Assembly: GCA_002778965.1 (NCBI GenBank)
Contig: PEXX01000050.1
Location: forward strand, 1-32,463
Source: Candidatus Kuenenbacteria bacterium CG08_land_8_20_14_0_20_37_23
Lineage (GTDB): Bacteria; Patescibacteriota; Patescibacteriia; UBA2196; GWA2-42-15
Direction of reading: 5' to 3'
Length of the DNA stretch: 32,463 bases
The position numbers and the translations under genes are program-made. Position 1 is the first letter of the stretch. Each line of letters opens with the position of its first letter. The notes under the pieces are model-generated. The model did not search any database. It had not been told where the DNA came from and was given only the letters and a program-made list of their open reading frames with translations. This document shows, in pieces, positions 24,946 through 32,463 of the stretch.

Positions 24946-25548
24946 ATGCGAAAAATTGAGATTGGTCAGATTCAAAAATTACGAGAAAAAACATATGCTG
25001 GCGTGATGGACGCTAAAAAAGCGATTGAAGAAGCATGTGGAGATGAAAATAAAGCTATAGAAATTTTACGCAAAAAAGGACAAAAGATTGCCGCTAAAAA
25101 GACATCGGAGAGAATTACTAGAGAAGGATTGGTGGAGGCGTATGTTCATAACAATGGCAAAGTCGGAGCCATGATTATTCTTGCATGCGAAACTGATTTT
25201 GTTGCAAAAAATGAAGAATTCAAAAATTTGTCCCACGAGATTGCCATGCAAGTCGCGGCAATGAGGCCAGAATATATTTCATCTGAAGATGTTCCGAGTG
25301 ATGTTGTTGCCAAGGAAGAGGGTATTTATAGAGAACAGATTACAAAAGATGGCAAACCGGCTCAAATGGCTGATAAGATTATTATAGGCAAGTTGAACAA
25401 ATTTTATGAACAAGTTTGTCTTTTGAATCAACCATATATCAAAGACGAGGACAGAAAGATTAACGATCTCATCATTGAGGCCACGGCTAAATTGGGAGAA
25501 AAGATTGAAGTGAAGAAAATGATTGTGTTTGATTTGTTATCATTATGA
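24946..25548 (+). CDS. tsf: Elongation factor Ts, short form
   Basis: Nucleotide-exchange factor for EF-Tu. The N-terminal domain reads I-Q-K-L-R-E-K-T-Y-A-G-V-M-D-A-K-K-A-I-E-E-A and the exchange motif C-E-T-D-F-V-A-K-N is present. At 200 residues it is clearly shorter than the E. coli protein (283): one core subdomain and the coiled coil are reduced, as in other short bacterial EF-Ts. 78 bases after rpsB; its TGA stop overlaps the pyrH ATG (ATGA). Confidence 0.95.
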   Translation: MRKIEIGQIQKLREKTYAGVMDAKKAIEEACGDENKAIEILRKKGQKIAAKKTSERITREGLVEAYVHNNGKVGAMIILACETDFVAKNEEFKNLSHEIAMQVAAMRPEYISSEDVPSDVVAKEEGIYREQITKDGKPAQMADKIIIGKLNKFYEQVCLLNQPYIKDEDRKINDLIIEATAKLGEKIEVKKMIVFDLLSL

Positions 25549-26243
25549 ACAAAAAAATTCTCATTAAAATATCTGGCGAGCTCTTCAAATCAGACAGAGA
25601 AGCCTTGGACAGTGAAAAAGTATTAGCAGTTGCCGAAGAGATAAAGAAAGCCAAAAGGGACGATTATGATATCGGCATTGTATTTGGAGCTGGCAATATT
25701 TATCGCGGAAGAAATGTTAAAGAGCAAGGCCTTGATATGTCTTTGGCCCACTATACCGGGATGATGGCCACGATTGTTAATGCCTTGGCTTTTAGAAACG
25801 CGTTATCATCCCTTCAAATCAATTGCCGTATTGTTTCGAAGATAGGTTTTCCGGATGTTTTTGGCTCAAGTAATCCTCTTGATATACAGAAGTATTTTCA
25901 GCTAGGCGAAGTATTAATTTTTGCGGGTGGAACAGGCAATCCTTATGTTACGACTGACACCTGTGCGGTTGTGCGCGCTCTTGAGATGAGGGCCGATTTC
26001 ATTTTGAAGGGCACTGGCGTAAGAGGCGTTTATGATGCGGATCCGCGCAAGAATCCAGTAGCTGTAAAATTTAAAGAGATGGACTACGCGACTTTTTTGT
26101 CGATGAAGGAATCAACTATATTTGACAAAACAGCCATGGTTATGGCATATGAAAATAGATTGCCGATTTATATTTTTAAATGGGATAAGGGGAGCCTTAG
26201 GAAAGCGATAAAATTGAAGGCAGGCGGAACACTAATAAAATAG
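25545..26243 (+). CDS. pyrH: UMP kinase
   Basis: Phosphorylates UMP to UDP; amino-acid kinase fold. It starts I-L-I-K-I-S-G-E-L-F, has G-A-G-N-I-Y-R-G-R, G-G-T-G-N-P-Y-V-T-T-D-T and K-G-T-G-V-R-G-V-Y-D-A-D-P-R-K-N-P-V, all typical. 232 residues, normal. Translationally coupled to tsf by a four-base overlap. The usual next gene, frr, is absent; gap follows instead. Confidence 0.96.
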   Translation: MNKKILIKISGELFKSDREALDSEKVLAVAEEIKKAKRDDYDIGIVFGAGNIYRGRNVKEQGLDMSLAHYTGMMATIVNALAFRNALSSLQINCRIVSKIGFPDVFGSSNPLDIQKYFQLGEVLIFAGGTGNPYVTTDTCAVVRALEMRADFILKGTGVRGVYDADPRKNPVAVKFKEMDYATFLSMKESTIFDKTAMVMAYENRLPIYIFKWDKGSLRKAIKLKAGGTLIK

Positions 26244-26284
26244 TAAATATTAAGCTTTGCATGATAAGTTAATTTAAAAAATTT

Positions 26285-27283
26285 ATGAATGAAAAAAGAG
26301 TGGCGATTAATGGTTTTGGCCGTATCGGCAGAGCCGCGTTCAAAATAGCTTTGGAAAAGAAAAATATTGAGATCGCTGCCATAAATGATCTTACTGACAA
26401 CGAGATTTTGGCGCATCTGTTGAAATATGACACGGTTTATGGCACTTATGATAAAAAAGTGAATGTGGATAAAAGTAATTTATATGTTAACAATAAAAAA
26501 GTTCCAGTGTATAACATAGCTGATCCGAAGAAATTACCATGGAAAAAAATGGCGATAGACGTTGTCCTTGAGTGCACTGGCAGATTTGTTAAAGACGGCG
26601 CCGCTGAAAGCCATATTAAAGCCGGGGCCAAAAGAGTGATAGTTTCAGCTCCGGCAGAGGGGGAAGGCAATATTACGACTTGTTTATTGGGAGTCAACGA
26701 TGATGCCATTAATGACACAAAAGTTATTTCTAACGCGTCATGCACGACAAACTCCATCGCGCCAATAACTGCGGTGATTGATGAAAATTTTAAAGTTTTA
26801 AAAGCTGTATTGACAACGATCCATTCATATACAGCTGATCAGAATATTGTTGACGGCCCGCACAGGGATTTGCGCAGGGCTCGCGCCGCAGGGCAAAATA
26901 TAGTGCCGACGACAACTGGCGCGGCTATAGCTATAACTAAGATTTTACCACATTTAGAAGGCAAGTTTGACGGTATCGCGGTGCGGGTGCCGACAATTTG
27001 CGGATCATTGTCCGACTTGACTTATGTTGTTGAAAAGTCAGTTACGGTTGGGAAGGTGAACGCGGTTTTAAAACGCGCCAGCGAAAAAATATATTTAAAA
27101 GGAATTTTGGGTTATACCGAAGAGCCGTTGGTTTCAAGCGATATTTTAAAAACAAGTTATTCGGCAATTATTGACGCTGGGATGACAAGGGTGGTTGACG
27201 GCACTCTTATCAAAATACTTGCTTGGTATGATAATGAATGGGGTTACGCCAACCGCCTGGTGGAAATGGCTGGGCGAATTTAG
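26285..27283 (+). CDS. gap: Glyceraldehyde-3-phosphate dehydrogenase
   Basis: Glycolytic oxidation of glyceraldehyde-3-phosphate with NAD and phosphate. The Rossmann start is I-N-G-F-G-R-I-G-R-A-A; the catalytic Cys lies in S-N-A-S-C-T-T-N-S-I-A-P, with the partner His in T-T-I-H-S-Y-T-A-D-Q, and W-Y-D-N-E-W-G-Y-A near the end. 332 residues, normal. 41 bases after pyrH, so possibly in the same transcript. Confidence 0.97.
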   Translation: MNEKRVAINGFGRIGRAAFKIALEKKNIEIAAINDLTDNEILAHLLKYDTVYGTYDKKVNVDKSNLYVNNKKVPVYNIADPKKLPWKKMAIDVVLECTGRFVKDGAAESHIKAGAKRVIVSAPAEGEGNITTCLLGVNDDAINDTKVISNASCTTNSIAPITAVIDENFKVLKAVLTTIHSYTADQNIVDGPHRDLRRARAAGQNIVPTTTGAAIAITKILPHLEGKFDGIAVRVPTICGSLSDLTYVVEKSVTVGKVNAVLKRASEKIYLKGILGYTEEPLVSSDILKTSYSAIIDAGMTRVVDGTLIKILAWYDNEWGYANRLVEMAGRI

Positions 27284-27310
27284 GATTTTTGATTTTTTTG
27301 TTAAGATTAT

Positions 27311-28033
27311 ATGCGTATGAACAAACTCGTAATTGACATTGAAACAGTCGGAAAAAACATGGAGGACACTGACGATATTGCCAAGGACTATTTTCGCGAG
27401 TGGGCGGAGAGTTCGGCAAAGGAAGAAAAAGATATCGCAGTTGAGCTTGAAAAAATCGAGGAGGGTTTCAGTTTTTCGCCGTTGACAGCGGAAGTTGTGT
27501 GCATTGGAATGCTGAATCCTGTCACGAACAAGGGCAGGGTTTATTATCAGGAGCCCGGGAATGAAGGTAAAAAATTTAATGACAATGGCATTGAATTTGA
27601 AGCAATGGCAGAGCCGCGAATGCTTGAAAAATTTTGGGCGGATATTTTAAGCTATGTAGAGTTTATCACTTTCAATGGCCGCGGTTTTGATATTCCTTTT
27701 TTAATGATAAGATCAGCTGTCCATAAGATAAAACCAACGAAAAATTTAATGTCCAACCGCTATTTAAATAGCCAATTTAGCGGCTCAAGGCATATTGATC
27801 TGCAGGATCAATTTCAATTTTATGGCGCTGTTTGGGGCAAGCGCGGTTATAATCTGCATATGTTTTGCCAAGCTTTCGGCATTATCAGCCCAAAAAGAAA
27901 AGGAGTTTCCGGCAGCCACGTTAAGGAGATGTTTCAGGCTAAAAAATATGAGGACATTGCCCGCTATAATGTGGATGATTTATATGCCACAGCCGCGCTT
28001 TATAAATATTGGCAAGAATATATTGACGTTTAG
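27311..28033 (+). CDS. PolB-type 3'-5' exonuclease (DnaQ-like fold)
   Basis: 240 residues; a stand-alone 3'-5' exonuclease related to the proofreading domain of family B DNA polymerases. The three exonuclease motifs are visible: Exo I V-I-D-I-E-T-V (Asp, Glu), Exo II F-N-G-R-G-F-D-I-P, and Exo III Y-N-V-D-D-L near the C-terminus (Tyr, Asp). It lacks a polymerase domain. Likely a DNA-repair or nucleic-acid-trimming enzyme. 28 bases after gap. ATG 27311 or 27317 could be the start. Confidence 0.85.
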   Translation: MRMNKLVIDIETVGKNMEDTDDIAKDYFREWAESSAKEEKDIAVELEKIEEGFSFSPLTAEVVCIGMLNPVTNKGRVYYQEPGNEGKKFNDNGIEFEAMAEPRMLEKFWADILSYVEFITFNGRGFDIPFLMIRSAVHKIKPTKNLMSNRYLNSQFSGSRHIDLQDQFQFYGAVWGKRGYNLHMFCQAFGIISPKRKGVSGSHVKEMFQAKKYEDIARYNVDDLYATAALYKYWQEYIDV

Positions 28034-28040
28034 TAAAACA

Positions 28041-28072
28041 AAAATTCATACCAATAGAAGGTATGAGTTTTT
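28041..28072 (+). terminator. Rho-independent terminator after the exonuclease
   Basis: Twelve-pair stem (28041-28052 with 28060-28071, one T-G), loop AATAGAA; the right arm ends in a run of T. It separates the gap-exonuclease transcript from the glycosyltransferase. Confidence 0.75.
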
Positions 28073-28111
28073 GGATTTGAAAAAAACAACCGAAAATGAT
28101 ACTTTTAAAAC

Positions 28112-28765
28112 ATGAAAATATCAGCCATTGTGCCGGTCTATAATGAAGATCAACGCGAATTAAACATCTTGTTGCAAGAACTAGACGGTTTTGTCGATAG
28201 TGTCATAATTGTTGATGACGGCTCTATTCCGCGATTGGATTTTAAAAATTACACGCTTCTAAGACACGCAATCAATCGCGGACAGGGAGCAGCCCTGCAG
28301 ACAGGCACGGATTTTGCCATTGCTCACGGCGCCAATATTATTGTTCACTTTGACGCTGACTGTCAGCACAGGCCAGTGGATATTGTTGCTTTAATCAAGC
28401 CCATTCAAGATGGTCAAGCAGATTTTGTTTTTGGCTCCAGGTTTCTTGGCGAAAAAAATGACATGCCATGGAGCAAAAAATATTTTATCCATCCGCTTGC
28501 CAGGATTATCAACCTCATTTTTACGGGTCTGAAGCTTTCCGATGTTCATAATGGTCTGCGCGCTTTTAGTTCAAGTGTCGCGTCTCGCGTTCATCTATCC
28601 CAGGATAGAATGGCACATAATACCGAATATTCTTATTTGGTTAAAAAAAATAAAATTAAATATTCCGAAGTACCAGTTAGAGTAATTTACCATAGATACG
28701 GTCAGACCGCTATTGGGGGTTTTAAAATATTGAAAGAATTATTTTTAGGAAAATTATTAAAATAA
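28112..28765 (+). CDS. DPM1-like family 2 glycosyltransferase
   Basis: 217 residues. A GT2 catalytic domain with S-A-I-V-P-V-Y-N-E at the start, V-I-I-V-D-D-G-S, the D-A-D-C metal-binding region and Q-H-R-P-V-D. It resembles dolichyl-phosphate-mannose synthase and other polyprenyl-phosphate sugar synthases, so it probably charges a lipid carrier with a sugar. There is no C-terminal transmembrane domain. It is followed after four bases by DUF2304, a pairing often seen in surface-glycan loci, where the small membrane protein may aid its partner (inference). Confidence 0.88.
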   Translation: MKISAIVPVYNEDQRELNILLQELDGFVDSVIIVDDGSIPRLDFKNYTLLRHAINRGQGAALQTGTDFAIAHGANIIVHFDADCQHRPVDIVALIKPIQDGQADFVFGSRFLGEKNDMPWSKKYFIHPLARIINLIFTGLKLSDVHNGLRAFSSSVASRVHLSQDRMAHNTEYSYLVKKNKIKYSEVPVRVIYHRYGQTAIGGFKILKELFLGKLLK

Positions 28766-28769
28766 ACAT

Positions 28770-29108
28770 ATGTCTTTGATACAAATTCTCGCGCTTGTTT
28801 TTTGCCTTTTCGCCTTATGGCGCGTCATCCTGAAATTTCGTCGCCAAGAGCTCAAAATCACGGAATTTTTCATGTGGCTTATTTTTTGGCTGGCAGTCGG
28901 TGTGGCTTTTGTGACACCAGAGTCTTTGACCAGATTAGCTAACGTGCTTGGTATTGGCAGGGGCGCGGATCTTGTCCTGTATGTCGCGGTGGTGGTCGTC
29001 TTTTATCTTATGTTCCGTATTTTCGTGCGCCTAGAAAACATGGAAAGAAATATTACCAAAATCGTCAGAAAAGACGCGCTAAAGGATAAAGACAGCCAGA
29101 ACGAATGA
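28770..29108 (+). CDS. DUF2304 small membrane protein
   Basis: 112 residues with three hydrophobic segments (about 3-18, 32-50 and 70-88) and an amphipathic charged tail. Typical DUF2304 features are I-L-A-L-V-F-C-L-F-A-L-W-R and F-F-M-W-L-I-F-W. It follows the DPM1-like enzyme by four bases, and the two form one unit. Biochemical function is unknown. Confidence 0.82.
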   Translation: MSLIQILALVFCLFALWRVILKFRRQELKITEFFMWLIFWLAVGVAFVTPESLTRLANVLGIGRGADLVLYVAVVVVFYLMFRIFVRLENMERNITKIVRKDALKDKDSQNE

Positions 29109-29111
29109 TAC

Positions 29112-29179
29112 AAAAAACAACCCATTTTACACAATAACTTTTTAAAAAAAGATACAGTGAAAAATAAGGGTTGTTTTTT
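29112..29179 (+). terminator. Terminator-like inverted repeat after DUF2304
   Basis: Twelve-pair perfect stem, AAAAAACAACCC (29112-29123) and GGGTTGTTTTTT (29168-29179), with a 44-base loop and a terminal T run. It ends the last operon that fits the CPR background. Confidence 0.6.
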
Positions 29180-29402
29180 GGTTTGGTTTAATTTTTTTAA
29201 TTTTTTATTTAATTCAATAATAGACTTTTTGTTTTAGTTTGTATTCGATCCCGCCAGTACGGGACAAATACATTATCGTACAAAGTCTATGTGAAAACAA
29301 AAATTAAGTTGCTGATTTACGCAAACGCGTAAATCCTAATAGGAGTCAGACCATCGGGGAATTTTTCCCCGACGATCTGACTTACCCGTCAAAAAAGTCA
29401 TC
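29180..29402. repeat. Structured junction with three inverted repeats, no gene
   Basis: No ORF. Three nested or consecutive inverted repeats: ATAGACTTT (29220-29228) with AAAGTCTAT (29282-29290), enclosing TCCCG/CGGGA (29249-29253/29260-29264); GATTTACGC/GCGTAAATC (29314-29322/29327-29335); and AGTCAGA with TCTGACT (29344-29350/29376-29382) around an 8-pair TCGGGGAA/TTCCCCGA hairpin. The last lies 21 bases past the C25 gene stop and may act as its terminator, although it lacks a T run. The change in gene character happens within this stretch. Confidence 0.55.
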
Positions 29403-32400
29403 TTAACGTAACAGCATCATCTTCATCGTTTTGCTGTAATCGCCAACTTCCAGACGGTAGAAGTAGACGCCACTTGTCAGGTCGCTAGCATCAAAAGTAA
29501 CTTTGTAGGTATTGGCAGTCTTGTGTTCATTAACCAAATCCGCTACTTTCTGACCAAGAACATTGTAAACACTGAGTTTTACTATGCCAGCTTTAGCAAT
29601 GGTGTAATTGATCAATGTTTCCGGATCGAATGGATTCGGATAGTTTTGGAATAATGAAAATTTGACCGGCACAGCAGTTTCAGCCGACGCCCAAACTTTA
29701 ATGCGGGCTGAAGCGCTCAATTTTTCATCAGCATTGATCCGGTAACTGTCCAGTTTCAATTCACTCACCTTTCCGTAGTTGCCAATGACCGAAAATAAAA
29801 TTTCCAAATATTCGCCGTGTTCTTTTAACGGTTTCAATGAAAAACCGGTAACTAATAATTTCCCAGATTCAACTTCATTCTGATAAACTTCAAAATTGCT
29901 GCCGTAATCGATTTTATTTATCCGGTCAAATTTCAATGCGCCTACATCAAAGGTCAGACAAATATCAAACGAATAAATCATCTGCTCTTTTTCAGCAACG
30001 ATTGGAATGCGGACAGTTTTTCCGGGCTGTGCCTCAGTATCTTTTAAATAGGAATATTTCATATTTGTCGAGGCAGCTTTGGCTAAATTTCCCGAATACG
30101 ACCAGTTGCCATCGACGTCACCCAGAATGACAGCATTAAAATCTTGATTCGATTCATCGCAACTCAATGCTGGATAAGATCGCTTATTCGGATTAAATTT
30201 CCAATCACCAATATAACAACTGGAACCGGGAGAAATTCCAACTGCATACTTGGCGATTAATGATGCGTCATACATCAGGACCGCCCCGTTTTTATCCACA
30301 TCCGCTGCAATTCTCTGTTCATCGCTGACATCCGGCAGCAGCCCCACAGCAATTCTTGCTGCCAAAGCAGCATCATATCCGAGGATACAGGGCTCGGTGA
30401 CAGGGGTGGTTTTCTCAGCCGAAAGAGTATAACTTGCTCCGTCTTGTAATGAATTGAAACTGAATGTGCCACTGGTTCCGGTTGTTTGCGATTGCGATGT
30501 ATCCCCGCTGATACTGACCACAGAATGGCTGAGCGGATTTCCCGAGCTAAAATAAGCGACATTGCCTGATAAAGTATGCGCAGCAACCGGATTTAATCCC
30601 GGTCTGTATAGCGACGGATCGCCGTACAAATTGAAATCAAACATATTTTGCCAGCCCACATAGCCCCAGGAACTGTACATAAAATGCGTTGAATAATAAA
30701 CTTTGGAATTAAACAGCGCATCGCCAACCTTATCGTCGCGATTAATTAAATAATAAAAGAAGTAATAGTCCAGAGAGGCGTTGCCCCCATGGTTTTGGTG
30801 GCACCAGCCAATGCTGTACCAAGATAACCGGCTCGAAGCCACAATTCCGGATGATCCGCGTTTAATCATTTCTTTGCCTAAGTTTGTGCTTTCAGGCCAA
30901 CCATTGTTACAGGAACAAGCAAAAATAACTGGTGAATAAGTATTACTCAATGATCCGCAATCGCCGGCAGAAATCATCGCATCAAAACTGAGTTCTCCAG
31001 CACTGGTCTCTGGTACGCCGTCTCCATCATCAGAACGCCACCATTTTCGGTAAGCTGAAGTTTTGCTGCCGTGCGCCCACCAGTTGATCGTGCCGTATTG
31101 TCCATCAGACCAGTCATTAACGACATTATTGTGAGTCAAGGATTTTGTGCAGGAATAGGCACTGGCATCCAAACCGGCTTTTTCATACATGGTTGTGTAA
31201 CTACCGCTGATGTTTTGAATCAAAACTTTATGAATCTCCATCAGAGTAGCGCCGTCGGTTTTGGCGTAACCGCGGTTATCTTCGTTAGTGTAATTGATCA
31301 TTGCCCCTAGTAACAAAGCATTTTTTTTCCACGATCCTCGGTTACTTTCAAAATTGATTAATTTGTTACATATCATGGAAACGGTGGAAGCATCGCTCCA
31401 GGGAATTCGTCCCACGATAACTTCCGGGACCCAATCAACATTGTCCTGACCATATTCACCGTAACGACTGTCTCCATCTGAATTCCAGTTGCCGGTTAAA
31501 TCAGCATAATAATAATCTGTTGGCGTATCTTCGCTGGTTGTGTCTGGTTTTGGACTGCACATGCGCATCGGAATATCTGAAACATCACCAATGATCAGCA
31601 CATACTCAATTCCGCACTCTGAATATTTATCAATTAAAAAATTCCTTATTTTTTGCGGCAGATCCGAGCCGCTGTAATTACTGTTAATCCAGGTCACTGT
31701 TACAACGTTTACCGAATAGCCAACGCTCTGCTTCCAATTCACGAATGACGTTACTGTATTTTGTAAAGCATCGGTGGTAATAATAACGTAATCATAGTAT
31801 GATGAACTGCTGTTAGGTTCAAAATACTTTTGATACCATTGTTTTGCTTCATCGTAATTATAAATCAAAATAGAAGCATTTCTGCCGGTCGGACTGTCTG
31901 CTAAATTTTGTTTTAAGGGAGAATATTTTTGTTTTGCAGCCGTTAAAGTATATTCAACTCTTATTGACGCGCTTTTAAAATAGACCAATTGTTGCGTAAC
32001 CGGATTGTAAGCAAAAGGTGTGAAATTTATGCGGACAAATTGGAATTGGCGATAGTTGCCCTCCCCGTCAAAAATTACAGCTTCCTGCGGATAAAAAGAA
32101 TCGGTAGAATAAGCAACTCTTTTATTCTCCCGAAAAATCCGCACTGCTTCATCGGACAGGACTGGATCGCCATCCATCGGGAGCATCATGGGAGCAGGCA
32201 CAATCCTATACTTACCATCAAGTAATTCTTTGTCCAAACTTACAATATTTATCGAATTGAATTCAGCGCCCGGCGGAACCGCTACCAAAAAAGTCTTGCT
32301 GGGGAGCATCGGTTTTCCCGGTGTCAGGGTGTTGCCAAAATTGTTCATTCGAATTTCCTGGGAGCTATCAGGCAGGTTGACTATTTCATAATTTTCGGCT

Positions 32401-32463
32401 GTCAAATCAACTGTCAATTGTTCAGCTTTTGCGTTGGAAGCCAATACGCATAACAAGACGAGT
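29403..32463 (-). CDS. C25 (gingipain-like) cysteine protease with dockerin-, cohesin- and T9SS sorting domains, 5' truncated
   Basis: The frame continues past a TTG at 32456 to the window edge; the visible start (L-V-L-L-C-V-L-A-S-N-A-K-A then E-Q) is the end of a signal peptide. In numbering from 32456, the C25 domain carries the catalytic His in W-W-A-H-G (462) and Cys in F-A-C-S-C-N-N-G (516 likely, 514 possible). A Cna-like beta domain follows (about 628-680), then dockerin-like calcium loops (D-V-D-K-N-G...M-Y-D-A-S-L-I-A-K-Y near 719-737), a cohesin-like sandwich (about 800-922), and the type A T9SS sorting domain starting F-Q-N-Y-P-N-P-F-D-P near 936. T9SS belongs to the FCB group, not CPR. 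By eye, composition differs from the left part, with fewer homopolymers. Confidence 0.88.
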   Translation of the reverse strand, partial: LVLLCVLASNAKAEQLTVDLTAENYEIVNLPDSSQEIRMNNFGNTLTPGKPMLPSKTFLVAVPPGAEFNSINIVSLDKELLDGKYRIVPAPMMLPMDGDPVLSDEAVRIFRENKRVAYSTDSFYPQEAVIFDGEGNYRQFQFVRINFTPFAYNPVTQQLVYFKSASIRVEYTLTAAKQKYSPLKQNLADSPTGRNASILIYNYDEAKQWYQKYFEPNSSSSYYDYVIITTDALQNTVTSFVNWKQSVGYSVNVVTVTWINSNYSGSDLPQKIRNFLIDKYSECGIEYVLIIGDVSDIPMRMCSPKPDTTSEDTPTDYYYADLTGNWNSDGDSRYGEYGQDNVDWVPEVIVGRIPWSDASTVSMICNKLINFESNRGSWKKNALLLGAMINYTNEDNRGYAKTDGATLMEIHKVLIQNISGSYTTMYEKAGLDASAYSCTKSLTHNNVVNDWSDGQYGTINWWAHGSKTSAYRKWWRSDDGDGVPETSAGELSFDAMISAGDCGSLSNTYSPVIFACSCNNGWPESTNLGKEMIKRGSSGIVASSRLSWYSIGWCHQNHGGNASLDYYFFYYLINRDDKVGDALFNSKVYYSTHFMYSSWGYVGWQNMFDFNLYGDPSLYRPGLNPVAAHTLSGNVAYFSSGNPLSHSVVSISGDTSQSQTTGTSGTFSFNSLQDGASYTLSAEKTTPVTEPCILGYDAALAARIAVGLLPDVSDEQRIAADVDKNGAVLMYDASLIAKYAVGISPGSSCYIGDWKFNPNKRSYPALSCDESNQDFNAVILGDVDGNWSYSGNLAKAASTNMKYSYLKDTEAQPGKTVRIPIVAEKEQMIYSFDICLTFDVGALKFDRINKIDYGSNFEVYQNEVESGKLLVTGFSLKPLKEHGEYLEILFSVIGNYGKVSELKLDSYRINADEKLSASARIKVWASAETAVPVKFSLFQNYPNPFDPETLINYTIAKAGIVKLSVYNVLGQKVADLVNEHKTANTYKVTFDASDLTSGVYFYRLEVGDYSKTMKMMLLR

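Noticed and set aside
32400..32456. TTG at 32456 as the start of the C25 protease
   Set aside because: The frame stays open to the window edge and the residues before and after it form the end of a signal peptide, so the true start is outside.
29403..32463. Evidence for a type IX secretion system in a CPR bacterium
   Set aside because: Only a sorting domain is present, at the edge of the window, with no secretion machinery genes; misjoin or transfer is more likely.
1..32463. CRISPR arrays, tRNA genes, insertion sequences
   Set aside because: Looked for regularly spaced repeats, cloverleaf signatures and transposase motifs; none found.

Overview
The window looks like a Candidate Phyla Radiation (Patescibacteria, probably Parcubacteria-type) chromosome segment. 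The evidence is AT-rich sequence with many A/T homopolymers, mostly absent Shine-Dalgarno sites, a shortened EF-Ts, a PriA that has lost its helicase motifs, DUF4012, DUF3048 and DUF2304 envelope proteins, an rpmE-prfA-prmC cluster, and tightly packed envelope glycosyltransferases. TGA is used as a normal stop in several genes, so this is not one of the lineages that recode UGA to glycine. The assignment is inference from gene content; no marker-gene tree was run.

Layout. 1-5.4 kb: the end of a fibronectin-III-like membrane-anchored protein, a large DUF4012 protein, an unannotated highly structured RNA gene (about 3840-4214) with its own promoter and terminator, and a mannose-1-phosphate guanylyltransferase. 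5.4-10.1 kb: endolytic transglycosylase MltG, RNase P RNA on the minus strand with a consensus promoter, a polyprenyl-phosphate sugar-phosphate transferase and a membrane GT2 enzyme. 10.0-14.8 kb, minus strand: a secreted lysozyme-like protein with beta-repeats, then priA, def and fmt in one tight operon. 15-21.1 kb: a GT2 enzyme, greA, a one-TM protein of unknown function, a RodA/FtsW protein, a zinc-ribbon protein, ribosomal protein L25, a long inverted-repeat RNA-like element and a DUF3048 protein. 21.1-23.9 kb, minus strand: rpmE, prfA, prmC. 23.9-29.1 kb: rpsB-tsf-pyrH behind a consensus promoter and hairpin leader, then gap, a PolB-type 3'-5' exonuclease, a DPM1-like glycosyltransferase and DUF2304. 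29.1-32.46 kb: a structured junction, then a partial minus-strand C25 (gingipain-like) protease with dockerin-like, cohesin-like and type IX secretion (T9SS) sorting domains.

The genes fall into two themes: translation and core information processing (fmt, def, prfA, prmC, rpsB, tsf, L25, L31, rnpB, greA, priA), and building the cell surface (ManC, sugar-phosphate transferase, GT2 enzymes, MltG, RodA, DUF4012, DUF3048, lysozyme-like protein).

Two points deserve most attention. First, the RNA gene at about 3.84-4.21 kb: a TTGACA-17-TATTAT promoter, two long hairpins, a predicted five-way junction and a rho-independent terminator, matching no RNA class I recognise. Second, the T9SS-type protease at the right end does not fit a CPR cell and is more likely a chimeric contig join or a foreign acquisition than native biology.
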